49,911 bases of DNA from Aequorivita todarodis. Lineage in GTDB: Bacteria > Bacteroidota > Bacteroidia > Flavobacteriales > Flavobacteriaceae. The notes under the pieces are model-generated. The model was not told where the DNA came from. It saw only the letters and a list, made by a program, of their open reading frames with translations, and searched no databases. This document shows positions 26,021 through 35,026 of the stretch, one piece after another (positions within the stretch are counted from its first letter, which is position 1; every line of letters begins with the position of its first letter). The DNA lies in contig NZ_JAQQTG010000043.1 in NCBI RefSeq assembly GCF_028561335.1, positions 1-49,911 of the forward strand, in the 5' to 3' direction. Position numbers and translations under genes: made by a program.

Positions 26021-26371
26021 ATGAAACAAACTTTTACCTTAATGATATTCTTATTCCTTATCAGTCTTTCATTTGGTCAAAACCTTGAAGATTTAGATAG
26101 CTATACAGTTGACGAATTTTATAAAAAAGTAGAACTTGACAGAGGAACACTTGATGAAGATGGAGACGAAATTGAATATATTTATGTGAAAACGGAATTA
26201 GAGAAGGGCGACTATAAAATTGACTTGACTGATGGAGATGGAGATTTATACGAGGTAAAAGACACAAATATTTTTATAAAATTTAATGGCTACTTTGGAT
26301 ATGCTGGTTACTCAACTGAATGTATTTTAAAAGTAGATTATTACTCATCAATAGTTTACAAATTAGAATAA
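26021..26371 (+). CDS. Small secreted protein of unknown function
   Basis: A 116-aa product from the ATG at 26021; the longer frame from 25922 lacks a signal peptide at its start. The signal peptide is FTLMIFLFLISLSFGQ. The mature part is acidic (DEDGDEIEY, DLTDGDGDLYE) and I recognise no family. Codon use is strongly AT-rich. It is followed 7 bp later by the protease, so the two are probably co-transcribed. Confidence 0.65.
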   Translation: MKQTFTLMIFLFLISLSFGQNLEDLDSYTVDEFYKKVELDRGTLDEDGDEIEYIYVKTELEKGDYKIDLTDGDGDLYEVKDTNIFIKFNGYFGYAGYSTECILKVDYYSSIVYKLE

Positions 26372-26378
26372 AATAGGA

Positions 26379-27410
26379 ATGAAAAAATACTTTATAATAA
26401 TACTATTAGTTCCAACTTTAATGTTTTCTCAAAATGCTAAAGAAATTGCAAAAATGTGTATGGCTTCCACAGTTTCACTTGTTATGGAAGACAACTTTAA
26501 ACAACCTTTATCTTTAGGCTCTGGATTTATTGTTGATAATGGTAAAGTAATCACCAACCTACACGTAATAGAAAATGCAAAATATGGTTACGTAACTATT
26601 AATGGAGAATCAAAAAAGCATAATATTGAGGGATATTTAGCTATTGATAAAACTAATGATTTAGCATTATTATCAGTTCCAACCTTAATAGGTAATTCAA
26701 TTGAAATAAACGATAATAATCCAGAAATTGGAGAGAAGATTTATGCCATTGGTAATCCAAAAGGTTTGTCAGGAACAATATCAGAAGGAATTATAAGCGG
26801 AATTAGAACTTTTGACAATGAAGAACTTATCCAAATAACAGCACCTATTTCGCCTGGAAGTAGTGGCGGACCAGTAATAAATAATAATGGTCAATTAATT
26901 GGAGTTTCGGTTGGAACTTTAGATGCTGGACAGAATTTGAATTTCGCAATTCCTACAAAATATGTTACAAAATTAATTCAACAAACCAAAACCCAATTAA
27001 CCCAATTAAATATTAAGTCTGTTCCGAAAAAAGATAGTGAGAGTAATTTGGGAAAAGGAATTAAGGAAGGACTGGAGATTATAAACATAGAATGGAATGC
27101 AATTGACTACTCAATTCCGGCAGAATATCGCTCGAAAGAAAGAGAATTAGAGGGCTTTTCTATCAAAAACAACTTGCCTTATGAAATAACTAAAGTAACA
27201 TTGCTGTTTATTTTAAGAAATGCACAAGGTCAACCAATTGATGCTTTTGAATATAGTCCATATATAAGTTATGGCGATTACATAAAACCATTTCTCGCAA
27301 AATATATTGAGGCAGGTTTTGGAAGTTCAATCGGAAGAGAAAGAGTAAGCAAAAGAAAAAGTGGAGAAAAACTTGAAATTAGAATATTAGACTTCTCAAT
27401 TAAAGAATAA
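26379..27410 (+). CDS. Secreted trypsin-like serine protease (S1C/HtrA-type), no PDZ
   Basis: A 343-aa protein with a signal peptide (FIIILLVPTLMFSQ). The trypsin-like domain spans about 20-205 with a full catalytic triad: His62 (TNLHVIE), Asp94 (KTNDLALL) and Ser162 (PGSSGGPV). No PDZ domain follows. Instead a 140-residue C-terminal region carries a beta-rich segment (LEGFSIKNNLPYEITKVTLLF) resembling an FxLYD-like fold. It probably cleaves envelope proteins. Base composition is AT-rich, unlike the neighbours, which suggests transfer together with the small upstream gene. Confidence 0.85.
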   Translation: MKKYFIIILLVPTLMFSQNAKEIAKMCMASTVSLVMEDNFKQPLSLGSGFIVDNGKVITNLHVIENAKYGYVTINGESKKHNIEGYLAIDKTNDLALLSVPTLIGNSIEINDNNPEIGEKIYAIGNPKGLSGTISEGIISGIRTFDNEELIQITAPISPGSSGGPVINNNGQLIGVSVGTLDAGQNLNFAIPTKYVTKLIQQTKTQLTQLNIKSVPKKDSESNLGKGIKEGLEIINIEWNAIDYSIPAEYRSKERELEGFSIKNNLPYEITKVTLLFILRNAQGQPIDAFEYSPYISYGDYIKPFLAKYIEAGFGSSIGRERVSKRKSGEKLEIRILDFSIKE

Positions 27411-27910
27411 AAAACGTTGCACAACAATGGCTCCTATGAAAAGCACTAATCCCGTTCTTCAAAAATAATATTTTTATTTTAATTATCTCATAATGATTAT
27501 TTTGGGGTGTTGGAATGTTGATAATTCCGAAGGATTATCAGTATTTCAATACCATATAACTTGCTCCGCATCCTATATGTGGTCCATTGTCCAGCGCGGC
27601 CAGCAGTCCCGATAGCTATCGGGATATGATTATAAGTTATAATAAACCTGGCCACTTGCTATAAAGATGTGATTCCTATTTTTTGGATCTCCGATGGCCT
27701 CTCCCCAGCTAGCGCACGTTTGCAACGTGTGTCCACAAAAGAAATCCCCTACTTTTAAGTAAGCAATTTTTTCCATCCGCATATTTTACAACCCCAACTA
27801 TCCACTATAAATTATGCATTAAACCCCAAAAACCCTGTAACAATCTGAAAGAAATAGCGTTATATAGATTCATCAACCTGCCTGCCAGAAGGTAGGTCTA
27901 AAAAAACCTT
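27411..27910. other. 500-bp gene-free mosaic of palindromes
   Basis: No coding frame is convincing. From left: GTTGCACAAC (27416-27425, right arm of the inverted repeat), CCCGATAGCTATCGGG (27608-27623), CACGTTTGCAACGTG (27715-27729) in a longer imperfect palindrome, and ACCTGCCT...AGGTAGGT (27876-27897) just before the next ATG. It looks like an accumulation site for short dispersed elements. Confidence 0.6.
27608..27623. repeat. 16-bp palindrome CCCGATAGCTATCGGG, copy 2
   Basis: A perfect palindrome identical to 494-509 and 49653-49668. All three copies are intergenic. Confidence 0.9.
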
Positions 27911-29011
27911 ATGCTACAACGCTTTTTCATCTTCTGCTCCGGCGCGGATACCGCCATCCTTGACGAATGTTCACCCGGCGAACGCACCAAATACGCCGGT
28001 ATTGGCGCCACCGTATTCTTTACCGCCGTTATGGCCACTATTGCCGCCGCCTATGCGCTTTACACGGTTTTCGACAATTACTTTTCCGCTATTTTCTTCG
28101 GAATTATTTGGGGATTGCTCATCTTCAACCTCGACAGGTTCATCGTTTCCACCATCAAAAAACGCAACAACTTCTTTGATGAATTGATACAGGCCTCCCC
28201 GCGAATTGCCTTGGCAATAATCATCGCCATCGTGATCTCAAAACCCTTGGAAATGAAGATTTTCGAAAAGGAAATCAACCAAGTTTTGCTCACCGAGAAG
28301 AATGAAATGACCCTCGCCAACAAAGACCAGTTGGCATTGCAATACACCCCTTCCGTAAAAGCCTTGGAAACCGAAATTGAAGGTTTAAAAAACGAGATAA
28401 CCACAAAAGAAGCCGAAGTAAACGCCCTTTACGAAACCTACATTGCCGAAGCCGAAGGCCGCAAAGGCACGGAACTAATAGGCAAAGGACCCGTTTACAA
28501 AGAAAAGCGCGAAAAACACGATGCAGAGCTCGCTGCATTGGCAGAGCTAAAGAAAACAAACGCCGAAAAGATTGCTGCAGCCGAAGCCCAAATAGCAACC
28601 TTAGCCACCGAATACCAAACAAAAGTGGCAGAAACCCAACCCGTAATTGACGGTTTTGATGGGTTAATGGCACGTGTAAATGCGTTGAATAAACTTCCAC
28701 TGTTGCCTTCGTTGTTTATCTTTTTGCTGTTCCTCGCAATAGAAACTTCTCCTATTTTCGCAAAACTTTTGTCCCCAAAAGGCGCGTATGACTTAAAGTT
28801 GGAAGAACAGGAAAGCGCATTAAAGTCCTGGGTTGTCCAACAGAAAACACAACGCGACATAGTAGTAACCACAGACCGCGACATCAACAACAGGGTGTAT
28901 GCAGACATCGCCGAGGAGCAGGAACTTTACGATTACAAGCGAAAAAAGGCAAGAGAGCTGATGCAGATGCAGGCCGATGCCTTTTACAAAAAACAGAAAA
29001 GCGTGCTGTAA
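27911..29011 (+). CDS. DUF4407 domain-containing membrane protein
   Basis: A 366-aa protein. CSGADTAILDECSPGERTKY opens it as in DUF4407. Two membrane segments (about 33-75) and a third near 97-112 precede a long alpha-helical coiled coil (115-235, rich in Glu/Lys/Ala). Another hydrophobic segment (LPLLPSLFIFLLFLAIETSP, about 260-280) and a second helical tail follow. The family is common in Bacteroidota and has no proven role. The gene stands alone between two repeat-rich gaps. Confidence 0.82.
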   Translation: MLQRFFIFCSGADTAILDECSPGERTKYAGIGATVFFTAVMATIAAAYALYTVFDNYFSAIFFGIIWGLLIFNLDRFIVSTIKKRNNFFDELIQASPRIALAIIIAIVISKPLEMKIFEKEINQVLLTEKNEMTLANKDQLALQYTPSVKALETEIEGLKNEITTKEAEVNALYETYIAEAEGRKGTELIGKGPVYKEKREKHDAELAALAELKKTNAEKIAAAEAQIATLATEYQTKVAETQPVIDGFDGLMARVNALNKLPLLPSLFIFLLFLAIETSPIFAKLLSPKGAYDLKLEEQESALKSWVVQQKTQRDIVVTTDRDINNRVYADIAEEQELYDYKRKKARELMQMQADAFYKKQKSVL

Positions 29012-29138
29012 AGCCCCCTAACCCCCGAAGGGGGAACTTTTCTTTAGGCTCAAAACTGTGTTATTTTAAATAATTTAATGGCTCCTCCCCTGATAGGGGG
29101 AGGTGGCATTTCATTTTGCCAAAAAGCAAAATGAAATG
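29012..29138. repeat. Composite GC-rich dispersed repeats
   Basis: Two blocks follow the DUF4407 stop. The first has CCCCC GAA GGGGG (29022-29034). The second has CCTCCCC/GGGGGAGG (about 29085-29103) and then a perfect 13-bp stem, CATTTCATTTTGC (29107-29119) with GCAAAATGAAATG (29126-29138), before GACGGAGGGGG. They may also end transcription. Related CCCC-nnn-GGGG blocks occur in coding regions at 38227, 41231 and 41342. Confidence 0.65.
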
Positions 29139-29277
29139 ACGGAGGGGGTACAAGTTTAAACCCCTTCTCAATTTACCATTTTCTTAATTGTCCTACAATT
29201 ATCCTTAATTGCCGCCAGATTTATCTGGGGGAACAATTAATATGGGATTTTGGGAAGGGCTTTAGCCCAACATTCAG

Positions 29278-29285
29278 TAATTTTG
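29278..29285 (+). promoter_or_regulatory. -7 box candidate of the kinase-M23-aminotransferase gene
   Basis: TAATTTTG matches TAnnTTTG, 23 bp before the ATG. A hairpin GGGCT/AGCCC lies just upstream. The -33 element is not clear. Confidence 0.35.
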
Positions 29286-29308
29286 AAATAATATTTTTCC
29301 GGTAAACT

Positions 29309-32300
29309 ATGTCCAAAACCACCCCAGACCAAGCATCAAAAATCGCCAAAGACCATTATAATATTTCAGCCGAAGCCTCAAATCTTGACGGCTACGTTGA
29401 CGAAAATTTTCTTTTAAAAACAGTTTCAGATGAAAAATTCCTTCTGAAAATTTCTTCCGAAGAAAATGGCGAGCAACTAAATTTTCAAGTAGCGATACTA
29501 AAGCATCTTTCAACAAAAAGTTTAGATACTTCCCTTTCCAAAGTTATTCCAAATAAAGAAGGAAACCTGCTTACAGAACTTCCAAACAACAAAACCGCCA
29601 GCGTATTAACCTGGCTACCCGGCAGGCTTTGGGCAACGGTAAACCCAAAAACCGAATCTTTGCGAAATAGTTTGGGCGAGGCCGTCGGAAGTTTGACAAA
29701 CGCATTGCAGGATTTTAACCATCCCGCCGCCCAAAGAAAGCTGGATTGGGATCTGGCAAATACAGCATGGACCTCAGAACACAGCAATCGATTTTCTGGA
29801 AGGCAAAAGGAAATCGTACAGCATTTCCAAAATCGTTTTGTGGAAATTCAAAAGGAATACAGAACCCTTCCCAAAAGCATCGTCCACGCCGATGTGAACG
29901 ATTATAACATTTTGGTCTCCGACGATCTGCGAAACCCGAAAGTAACGGCGCTGATTGACTTTGGCGATGCGGTTTTTACCCAGACCGTCAACGACCTCGC
30001 CATAGTTTTGGCGTATGCCGCCATGAACCTTCCCGACCCGCTTACAGCAGCTTTGGAAGTTGTAAAAGGGTATAACAAACACTACAAACTATCGGAAAAC
30101 GAACTGCAATGTTTATATACTTTGGTCGGAATGCGCCTCGTTACAACCGTTACGAGCGCCTCCCTTAAAAAAGAGGAATTTCCAAACGAGGAATATTTCG
30201 TAATCAGCGAAAAACCTGCTTGGGAATTGCTGGAGAAATGGTTCAACGTGAACGAAAATTTTGCCTATTATTCCTTCCGAAACGCTTGTGGATATTCCGC
30301 ACATCCCCTGCAAAAGAAGTTCGAAAACTGGGCAAAAAACAATCGGGTTCCGTTAAAAACGATGTTCCCAAGCCTCGCTTCAAAAAAAATAACAAATCTC
30401 GATATGAGCGTTGGCAGTACTTTGCTCGGAAATCCTTCTGAATATAACGATACGGAGGTTTCAGAATTCAAACTGAAACAATTCCGAAAACACCATCCCA
30501 AAACCCTACTGCTGAACGGTTATTTGGAAACACGTCCTTTTTACACCACCGAAGCTTTTAAAAGCGAAGGCAACAACGGCCCGCAATACCGAACCGTCCA
30601 CTTGGGAACCGATTTTTGGATACCGGCCAAAACCCCCGTCCACGCACCCTTTGATGGAAAAGTGAGAATAATCCATCACAACAATTACGATAAGGATTAC
30701 GGCCCGATGCTCATCCTGGAGCACACTTTTAAAGGCGGAAAATTCTACTCGCTCTACGGCCATTTGTCGCTAATGTCGTTGGAAATTTTAAAAGTGGGGC
30801 AAAAGGTAAAACAGGGCGACCGCATCGCTTACATCGGCAAACCATCTGAAAATGGCAATTGGGCACCGCATCTTCACTTTCAATTGGTTTTGGATCTGTT
30901 GGGCAATAACGAAAATTTCAACGGAGTTGCATTGCCTTCAAAAGTTGAAATTTGGAAAAGCATTTGCCCAAACCCAAATTTTATTTTTGAAGAGGAATTG
31001 GAAACCGCCGAAACAAAGAATTCGGAAGAAAAAATGATTCGTTTCAGAAAAGAACACCTCGGGAAAGGCTTGAGTCTTTCCTATGAAAAACCGTTGCACA
31101 TCGTGCGCGGCGAAGGTGTTTATTTAATTGATATTGAAGGCCGAAAATATCTGGATACCGTAAACAACGTAAACCACGTGGGCCATCAGCACCCAAAAGT
31201 GGTTGCCGCAGGACAACGGCAAATGGCGGTTTTGAATACGAATACGCGCTATCTGCACGAAGAAATTATCGCCTATGCCGAAGCATTGCTGAAAAAACTA
31301 CCGCCGCATTTATCGGTTATTCACATTGTAAATTCGGGCAGCGAGGCCAACGAACTTGCGCTGCGAATGGCAAAAACCGTAACGGGCAACAAGGATATTC
31401 TGGCGATTGAAGTAGGCTACCACGGGAACACAAACGCGGTAATGGACGTGAGCTCCTATAAATTTGAAGGCAAAGGCGGTTTCCCAAAACCTGGGACAAC
31501 GCACATTTTGCCGTTGCCGGATTCCTTCCGAGGAAAATATTCCGGAGAAAATTGTGGGATTGATTATGCCAATCACGCCGCGGAAATCATTCAAAATTTA
31601 AAATCTGAAGGAAAAGAAATCGCAGGGTTTATCGGTGAAACTATGATTAGTTGTGGCGGACAAATTGTTCCCCCGAAAAACTATTTCAAGGAAGTTTACA
31701 AGCAGGTTCGCGAAGCGGGCGGTATCTGCATTGCCGATGAAGTACAAACTGGTTTTGGCCGCATGGGGAAAACCTTTTGGGCGTTCGAACTTTACGACGT
31801 ACAGCCGGATATTGTAACGATGGGCAAACCTGCTGGAAACGGGCATCCGCTTGCCGTAGTTGCTTGCACCAAAGAAATTGCCGAAAAATTCAACACGGGA
31901 ATGGAGTATTTCAACACCTTTGGCGGGAATCCCGTTTCCTGCGCCATTGGAAGGACGGTTTTGGAGGTTATTGAAGAAGAAAACCTGCAGCAAAATGCTT
32001 TGGAAGTTGGGGGCTTTTTAATTGCCGAATTGAAAACACTTCAAAAGCAATTCCCAATTATTGGCGACGTACGCGGTGAGGGGTTGTTTTTGGGGTTTGA
32101 ATTGAATGATTCCAATAAAAATCCACTGCCCGAACACGCTTCCTATCTGGCAAATAGAATGAAACAACTCGGTATTTTGATGAGCATTGACGGCCCCGAC
32201 CACAACGTTCTAAAAATAAAACCCCCAATGGTTTTCAGCAAAGAGCATGCGGAAGAGCTTCTCTTTAGACTGAAAATTGTTTTTGGGGAAGATTTTATGT

Positions 32301-32311
32301 TGAAATTTTAA
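29309..32311 (+). CDS. Three-domain fusion: APH-type kinase, M23 peptidase-like domain, class III PLP enzyme
   Basis: A 1000-aa cytosolic protein by absence of a signal peptide. Residues 1-370 are an aminoglycoside-phosphotransferase-fold kinase with HADVNDYN (193-200) and IDFGDA (216-221). Residues 400-560 are an M23 domain with HLGTD (431-435) and HLHF (521-524). Residues 575-1000 are a class III aminotransferase-fold PLP domain with [19 protein letters not shown] and Lys840 in MGKPAGNG. In animals the separate counterparts are hydroxylysine kinase and PLP phospho-lyases acting on phosphohydroxylysine or phosphoethanolamine. I infer that the kinase and lyase act in series on an amino alcohol. 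Antibiotic resistance is unlikely. The role of the M23 part is unclear. Confidence 0.85.
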   Translation: MSKTTPDQASKIAKDHYNISAEASNLDGYVDENFLLKTVSDEKFLLKISSEENGEQLNFQVAILKHLSTKSLDTSLSKVIPNKEGNLLTELPNNKTASVLTWLPGRLWATVNPKTESLRNSLGEAVGSLTNALQDFNHPAAQRKLDWDLANTAWTSEHSNRFSGRQKEIVQHFQNRFVEIQKEYRTLPKSIVHADVNDYNILVSDDLRNPKVTALIDFGDAVFTQTVNDLAIVLAYAAMNLPDPLTAALEVVKGYNKHYKLSENELQCLYTLVGMRLVTTVTSASLKKEEFPNEEYFVISEKPAWELLEKWFNVNENFAYYSFRNACGYSAHPLQKKFENWAKNNRVPLKTMFPSLASKKITNLDMSVGSTLLGNPSEYNDTEVSEFKLKQFRKHHPKTLLLNGYLETRPFYTTEAFKSEGNNGPQYRTVHLGTDFWIPAKTPVHAPFDGKVRIIHHNNYDKDYGPMLILEHTFKGGKFYSLYGHLSLMSLEILKVGQKVKQGDRIAYIGKPSENGNWAPHLHFQLVLDLLGNNENFNGVALPSKVEIWKSICPNPNFIFEEELETAETKNSEEKMIRFRKEHLGKGLSLSYEKPLHIVRGEGVYLIDIEGRKYLDTVNNVNHVGHQHPKVVAAGQRQMAVLNTNTRYLHEEIIAYAEALLKKLPPHLSVIHIVNSGSEANELALRMAKTVTGNKDILAIEVGYHGNTNAVMDVSSYKFEGKGGFPKPGTTHILPLPDSFRGKYSGENCGIDYANHAAEIIQNLKSEGKEIAGFIGETMISCGGQIVPPKNYFKEVYKQVREAGGICIADEVQTGFGRMGKTFWAFELYDVQPDIVTMGKPAGNGHPLAVVACTKEIAEKFNTGMEYFNTFGGNPVSCAIGRTVLEVIEEENLQQNALEVGGFLIAELKTLQKQFPIIGDVRGEGLFLGFELNDSNKNPLPEHASYLANRMKQLGILMSIDGPDHNVLKIKPPMVFSKEHAEELLFRLKIVFGEDFMLKF

Positions 32312-32325
32312 AGAAACTCCGTGCT

Positions 32326-32380
32326 CTCTGCGCCTTTGTGGTAAAATTTCCACCGCAGAGGCGCAGAGGACGCAAAGCAA
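32326..32380. repeat. Dispersed hairpin repeat CTCTGCGCCT...AGGCGCAGAG
   Basis: CTCTGCGCCT and AGGCGCAGAG pair, with inner GTGG/CCAC and an AT loop. GACGCAAAG follows, a word shared with 3407-3422. It fills the short gap before the NTF2-like gene and may end the upstream transcript. Confidence 0.6.
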
Positions 32381-32392
32381 AAACCATCTATT

Positions 32393-32821
32393 ATGAAAAA
32401 ACTACTTATAATTTTATGTTTTCTTACAACACTAAATGTAATTTCCCAAACCGAAGCCGCCGATAAAGAAGCAATCCTATCCGTATTGAAAACACAGGAA
32501 AACGCTTGGAACAACAACGACCTCGAAGGTTTTATGCAAGGTTATTGGAAAAGCGATTCCCTGAAATTCTACGGCAGCAAAGGAGTTACAAGCGGCTGGC
32601 AAAAAACGCTGGAAAATTACAAAAAAGGCTATCCTTCAAAGGAATATACCGGGACGTTGAGTTTTACAATTGAGGCAATCACCAAAATTGAAGCCAATTC
32701 GTATTACGTAATGGGCCAATTCCATTTGGTTCGCGCTGCGGGAAATGCGAACGGAGTCTTCCTTATTATTTTTAGGAAGATTGAAGGCGAATGGAAGATT
32801 ATTGCAGATTTGAGTTGTTAA
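32393..32821 (+). CDS. Secreted DUF4440/NTF2-like protein
   Basis: A 142-aa protein with a signal peptide (LLIILCFLTTLNVISQ). The rest fits the SnoaL/NTF2-like DUF4440 fold: AILSVLKTQENAWNNNDLEG at the start, a central WQKTLENYKKGYP segment, and strands ending LIIFRKIEGEWKIIADLS. Such proteins form small cone-shaped barrels that bind ligands or catalyse simple isomerisations. The ligand is unknown. The stop overlaps that of the next gene by 4 bp (convergent). Confidence 0.82.
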   Translation: MKKLLIILCFLTTLNVISQTEAADKEAILSVLKTQENAWNNNDLEGFMQGYWKSDSLKFYGSKGVTSGWQKTLENYKKGYPSKEYTGTLSFTIEAITKIEANSYYVMGQFHLVRAAGNANGVFLIIFRKIEGEWKIIADLSC

Positions 32822-33813
32822 TTTCCTTTAATGCGCGTCCAAAGATCGCCCAATAATTTTTTGGCATCGCGGGTATCTTTTTCCTCTTCGGTAACGGTTA
32901 CCTCGTTTCCGGTTTTTTCGATTAGAAAGCTGAAGGCATACTTTTCCGCTTGCGGATCAACGCTCATCATCCCGAAACGCAAATCGTTTAAATAAATTCC
33001 CTCTTCCTTTTCAGAAACCGTGTACCAACCCTGGGTGATTTTTATAAGGCGTTGCACTTTGTCGTATTCCGCTAAATCGCCAAGGGCTTCGTGATTCTTC
33101 GGATGCGGATAAAACCGAATGGGTTTTGTATCAAAAAAAGAATAATCGCCTATCAAAAAAGCATCGTCGGTTTCCACATTTGCGGTCCATAAAATCGTGT
33201 TCAGCGGGCTGGGTTTTGTTTCCAAAGCGGAATAGGCAATCTTTTGCTTTTTCAGAGCGGATTCAAATTTTGAATAGGTGATTCCCTTCAGAACTATCGT
33301 AAGCAACATATAGGCACTGCTCACGATCAATCCCAGATTATTGAATTTCCTTCTTTTGATGCTTCCCCTTTTTTGAAGCATCGCCAATATCAGAAACACC
33401 AAAAACGGCAGCGTATAAAGCGGATCGATTACAAAAATATTCTTATACGCCAAGCGAATATCCAACGGCCAAAAAAGTTGCGTGCCCCAAGTAGTATGCG
33501 CGTCGAGCAACGGATGTGTAACGAAACACAGAAACCAAAACCACGACCATTCCTTTAAACTCGCCCGTTTATCCCAAAGGGAAAGCAGCCATCCAAAAAG
33601 CAGACCGAAAACCACTGCAAAAACAATGGAATGCGTAAACCCACGATGGATTTCCAAAGCGGTAACAGTATCGGTGAAATGGCTTGAAAGCACGTCCAAA
33701 TCTGGAATTGTTCCAGCAATCGCGCCCAAGGCCATGGCTTTGTTACCGATCTTTTTGCCCAAGACCGCTTCGCCCACGGCAGCACCCAAAACTATTTGTG
33801 TTACTGAATCCAT
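32818..33813 (-). CDS. YdjM/DUF457-type inner-membrane metal-dependent hydrolase
   Basis: A 331-aa membrane protein. GTIPDLDVL (34-42), HRGFTHSI (56-63) and FVTHPLLDAHTTWG (about 96-109) carry the His/Asp residues expected to bind metal in this family. About four hydrophobic segments follow these motifs, then a soluble C-terminal region of some 130 residues. Family members are annotated as metal-dependent hydrolases and the substrate is unknown. Length is normal for the Bacteroidota form. Confidence 0.85.
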   Translation of the reverse strand: MDSVTQIVLGAAVGEAVLGKKIGNKAMALGAIAGTIPDLDVLSSHFTDTVTALEIHRGFTHSIVFAVVFGLLFGWLLSLWDKRASLKEWSWFWFLCFVTHPLLDAHTTWGTQLFWPLDIRLAYKNIFVIDPLYTLPFLVFLILAMLQKRGSIKRRKFNNLGLIVSSAYMLLTIVLKGITYSKFESALKKQKIAYSALETKPSPLNTILWTANVETDDAFLIGDYSFFDTKPIRFYPHPKNHEALGDLAEYDKVQRLIKITQGWYTVSEKEEGIYLNDLRFGMMSVDPQAEKYAFSFLIEKTGNEVTVTEEEKDTRDAKKLLGDLWTRIKGN

Positions 33814-33925
33814 TAAAAGCTAATATTTACAATAGCCAAGCCGCGAAAATACACCCTTCTTCAATATAAAAAAAGGATGCTTTTTTTAAAACATCCTTTT
33901 CTAAAAAAGTATAATTTGTGAAGTT

Positions 33926-34750
33926 TTATTTTGAAAGTTCCGCCACTAAAGTATAGGCAGCATCACCGTGAATTCCCGTAAAATATTTGCCCCATTTTTT
34001 CCCACGCTGTTTTCCGGTATCTCCCGGCCAGGCTTGGTCAATCAATTCACTGTTTTTATCAAACATCTTTTCCATGTCGCACATAGAATCTACGAAAAAT
34101 GCTTCAATAAATTCGGTTTTGTCGCTTCCCCAAGCGTGAACATTGGGATAGTAGCCTTTTATGTATTCGTTTTTTGAAAGGACTTTTGCGAAATTTTCGG
34201 CCCGCATTTCGTTAAATTCCTTTTGGGAACCATCCTCTGGAAAGGTAAAATGGGTCTTGCGAACGTAAAGCACTAAATCTTTTGTGTTATCCTGCGGTAT
34301 TAACTTGGCGCCATCAATGGGAGCATAAATTTCGTCGGAGTGGTATATTGCCATATAACTGTCGCGATTTTTAAAAAATTTCCCTCTGGCCGTTTCGTCG
34401 GGCCAAGCCTGTTTGGCAAGCTCTTCGGCGCGTTCGGCAGCTTTTTCCATAGCTTCCCAGGATGGATAGGTCTGTACGTAAAGCACTTCGGAATTGTCCG
34501 GAGAAAAAAGGTGGGTGTAATAGGACGCCGAAATAATGTATTGGTTCTTGCTGACCACTTTTTGCAAATATTCCTTTTCTATAGCCTTCCAAGCATCCAT
34601 GCTGAAATCGTCTTTATCCATGTTCCAGTGCATTGTAGTAACTGACAGGTATTTAGGCCGTTCCGCCTCATTCTGGGCGAACACACTAAAATTCAACAGA
34701 AACATAATTGATGCCATTGCAATAAACTTAAGGTTGGTGGTTGTTTTCAT
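33926..34750 (-). CDS. Secreted protein with two similar domains, unknown function
   Basis: The ATG at 34750 gives a 274-aa protein with a signal peptide (FIAMASIMFLLNFSVFAQ). The extension to 34819 would pass through a GC-rich palindrome and was rejected. Two halves of about 110 residues look alike: SYYTHLFSPDNSEVLYVQTY, then QAWPDETARGKFF in the first; GYYPNVHAWGSDKTEFIEAF, then QAWPGDTGKQRGKKW in the second. The pattern suggests two ferredoxin-like (Dabb/EthD/NIPSNAP-like) barrels. I do not recognise the exact family. Confidence 0.6.
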   Translation of the reverse strand: MKTTTNLKFIAMASIMFLLNFSVFAQNEAERPKYLSVTTMHWNMDKDDFSMDAWKAIEKEYLQKVVSKNQYIISASYYTHLFSPDNSEVLYVQTYPSWEAMEKAAERAEELAKQAWPDETARGKFFKNRDSYMAIYHSDEIYAPIDGAKLIPQDNTKDLVLYVRKTHFTFPEDGSQKEFNEMRAENFAKVLSKNEYIKGYYPNVHAWGSDKTEFIEAFFVDSMCDMEKMFDKNSELIDQAWPGDTGKQRGKKWGKYFTGIHGDAAYTLVAELSK

Positions 34751-34784
34751 CTGTATATAATATTTGTTAAATAGGAAGAGCCAG

Positions 34785-34801
34785 CCTGCCGCACTGGCAG
34801 G
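34785..34801. repeat. CCTGCC-n5-GGCAGG palindrome
   Basis: A perfect 6-bp stem with a 5-nt loop, 34 bp upstream of the 33926-34750 gene. Related CTGCC/GGCAG words are at 27876-27897 and, as half a copy, at 36667-36680 inside the MutS-like gene. Confidence 0.6.
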
Positions 34802-35026
34802 GAATGCCCTACTGTACATCTTCCGTTGATTAATAATTGGTTCTTGGGCATTTCATAATTCCATAAAATTAAATTAGTATAAATGTTAAAATTGATTACT
34901 GTTTTAATCTTTGGGACAAAGTGAGGATAGTAAAAAAGCTAAAGTGAAGAATCCATAAGGAATAAAGCTTTTTTAAAAGTAAAGAAAAAATAATTATAAA
35001 TGACTGTTTTTCTGATAATTATAAAA

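Noticed and set aside
27411-27910. A hidden small gene in the 500-bp gap
   Set aside because: Stops are frequent in all frames and no signal peptide or family motif is seen.
29309-30430. Aminoglycoside resistance kinase
   Set aside because: The APH fold is fused to an M23 and a class III PLP domain, which points to amino-alcohol metabolism.
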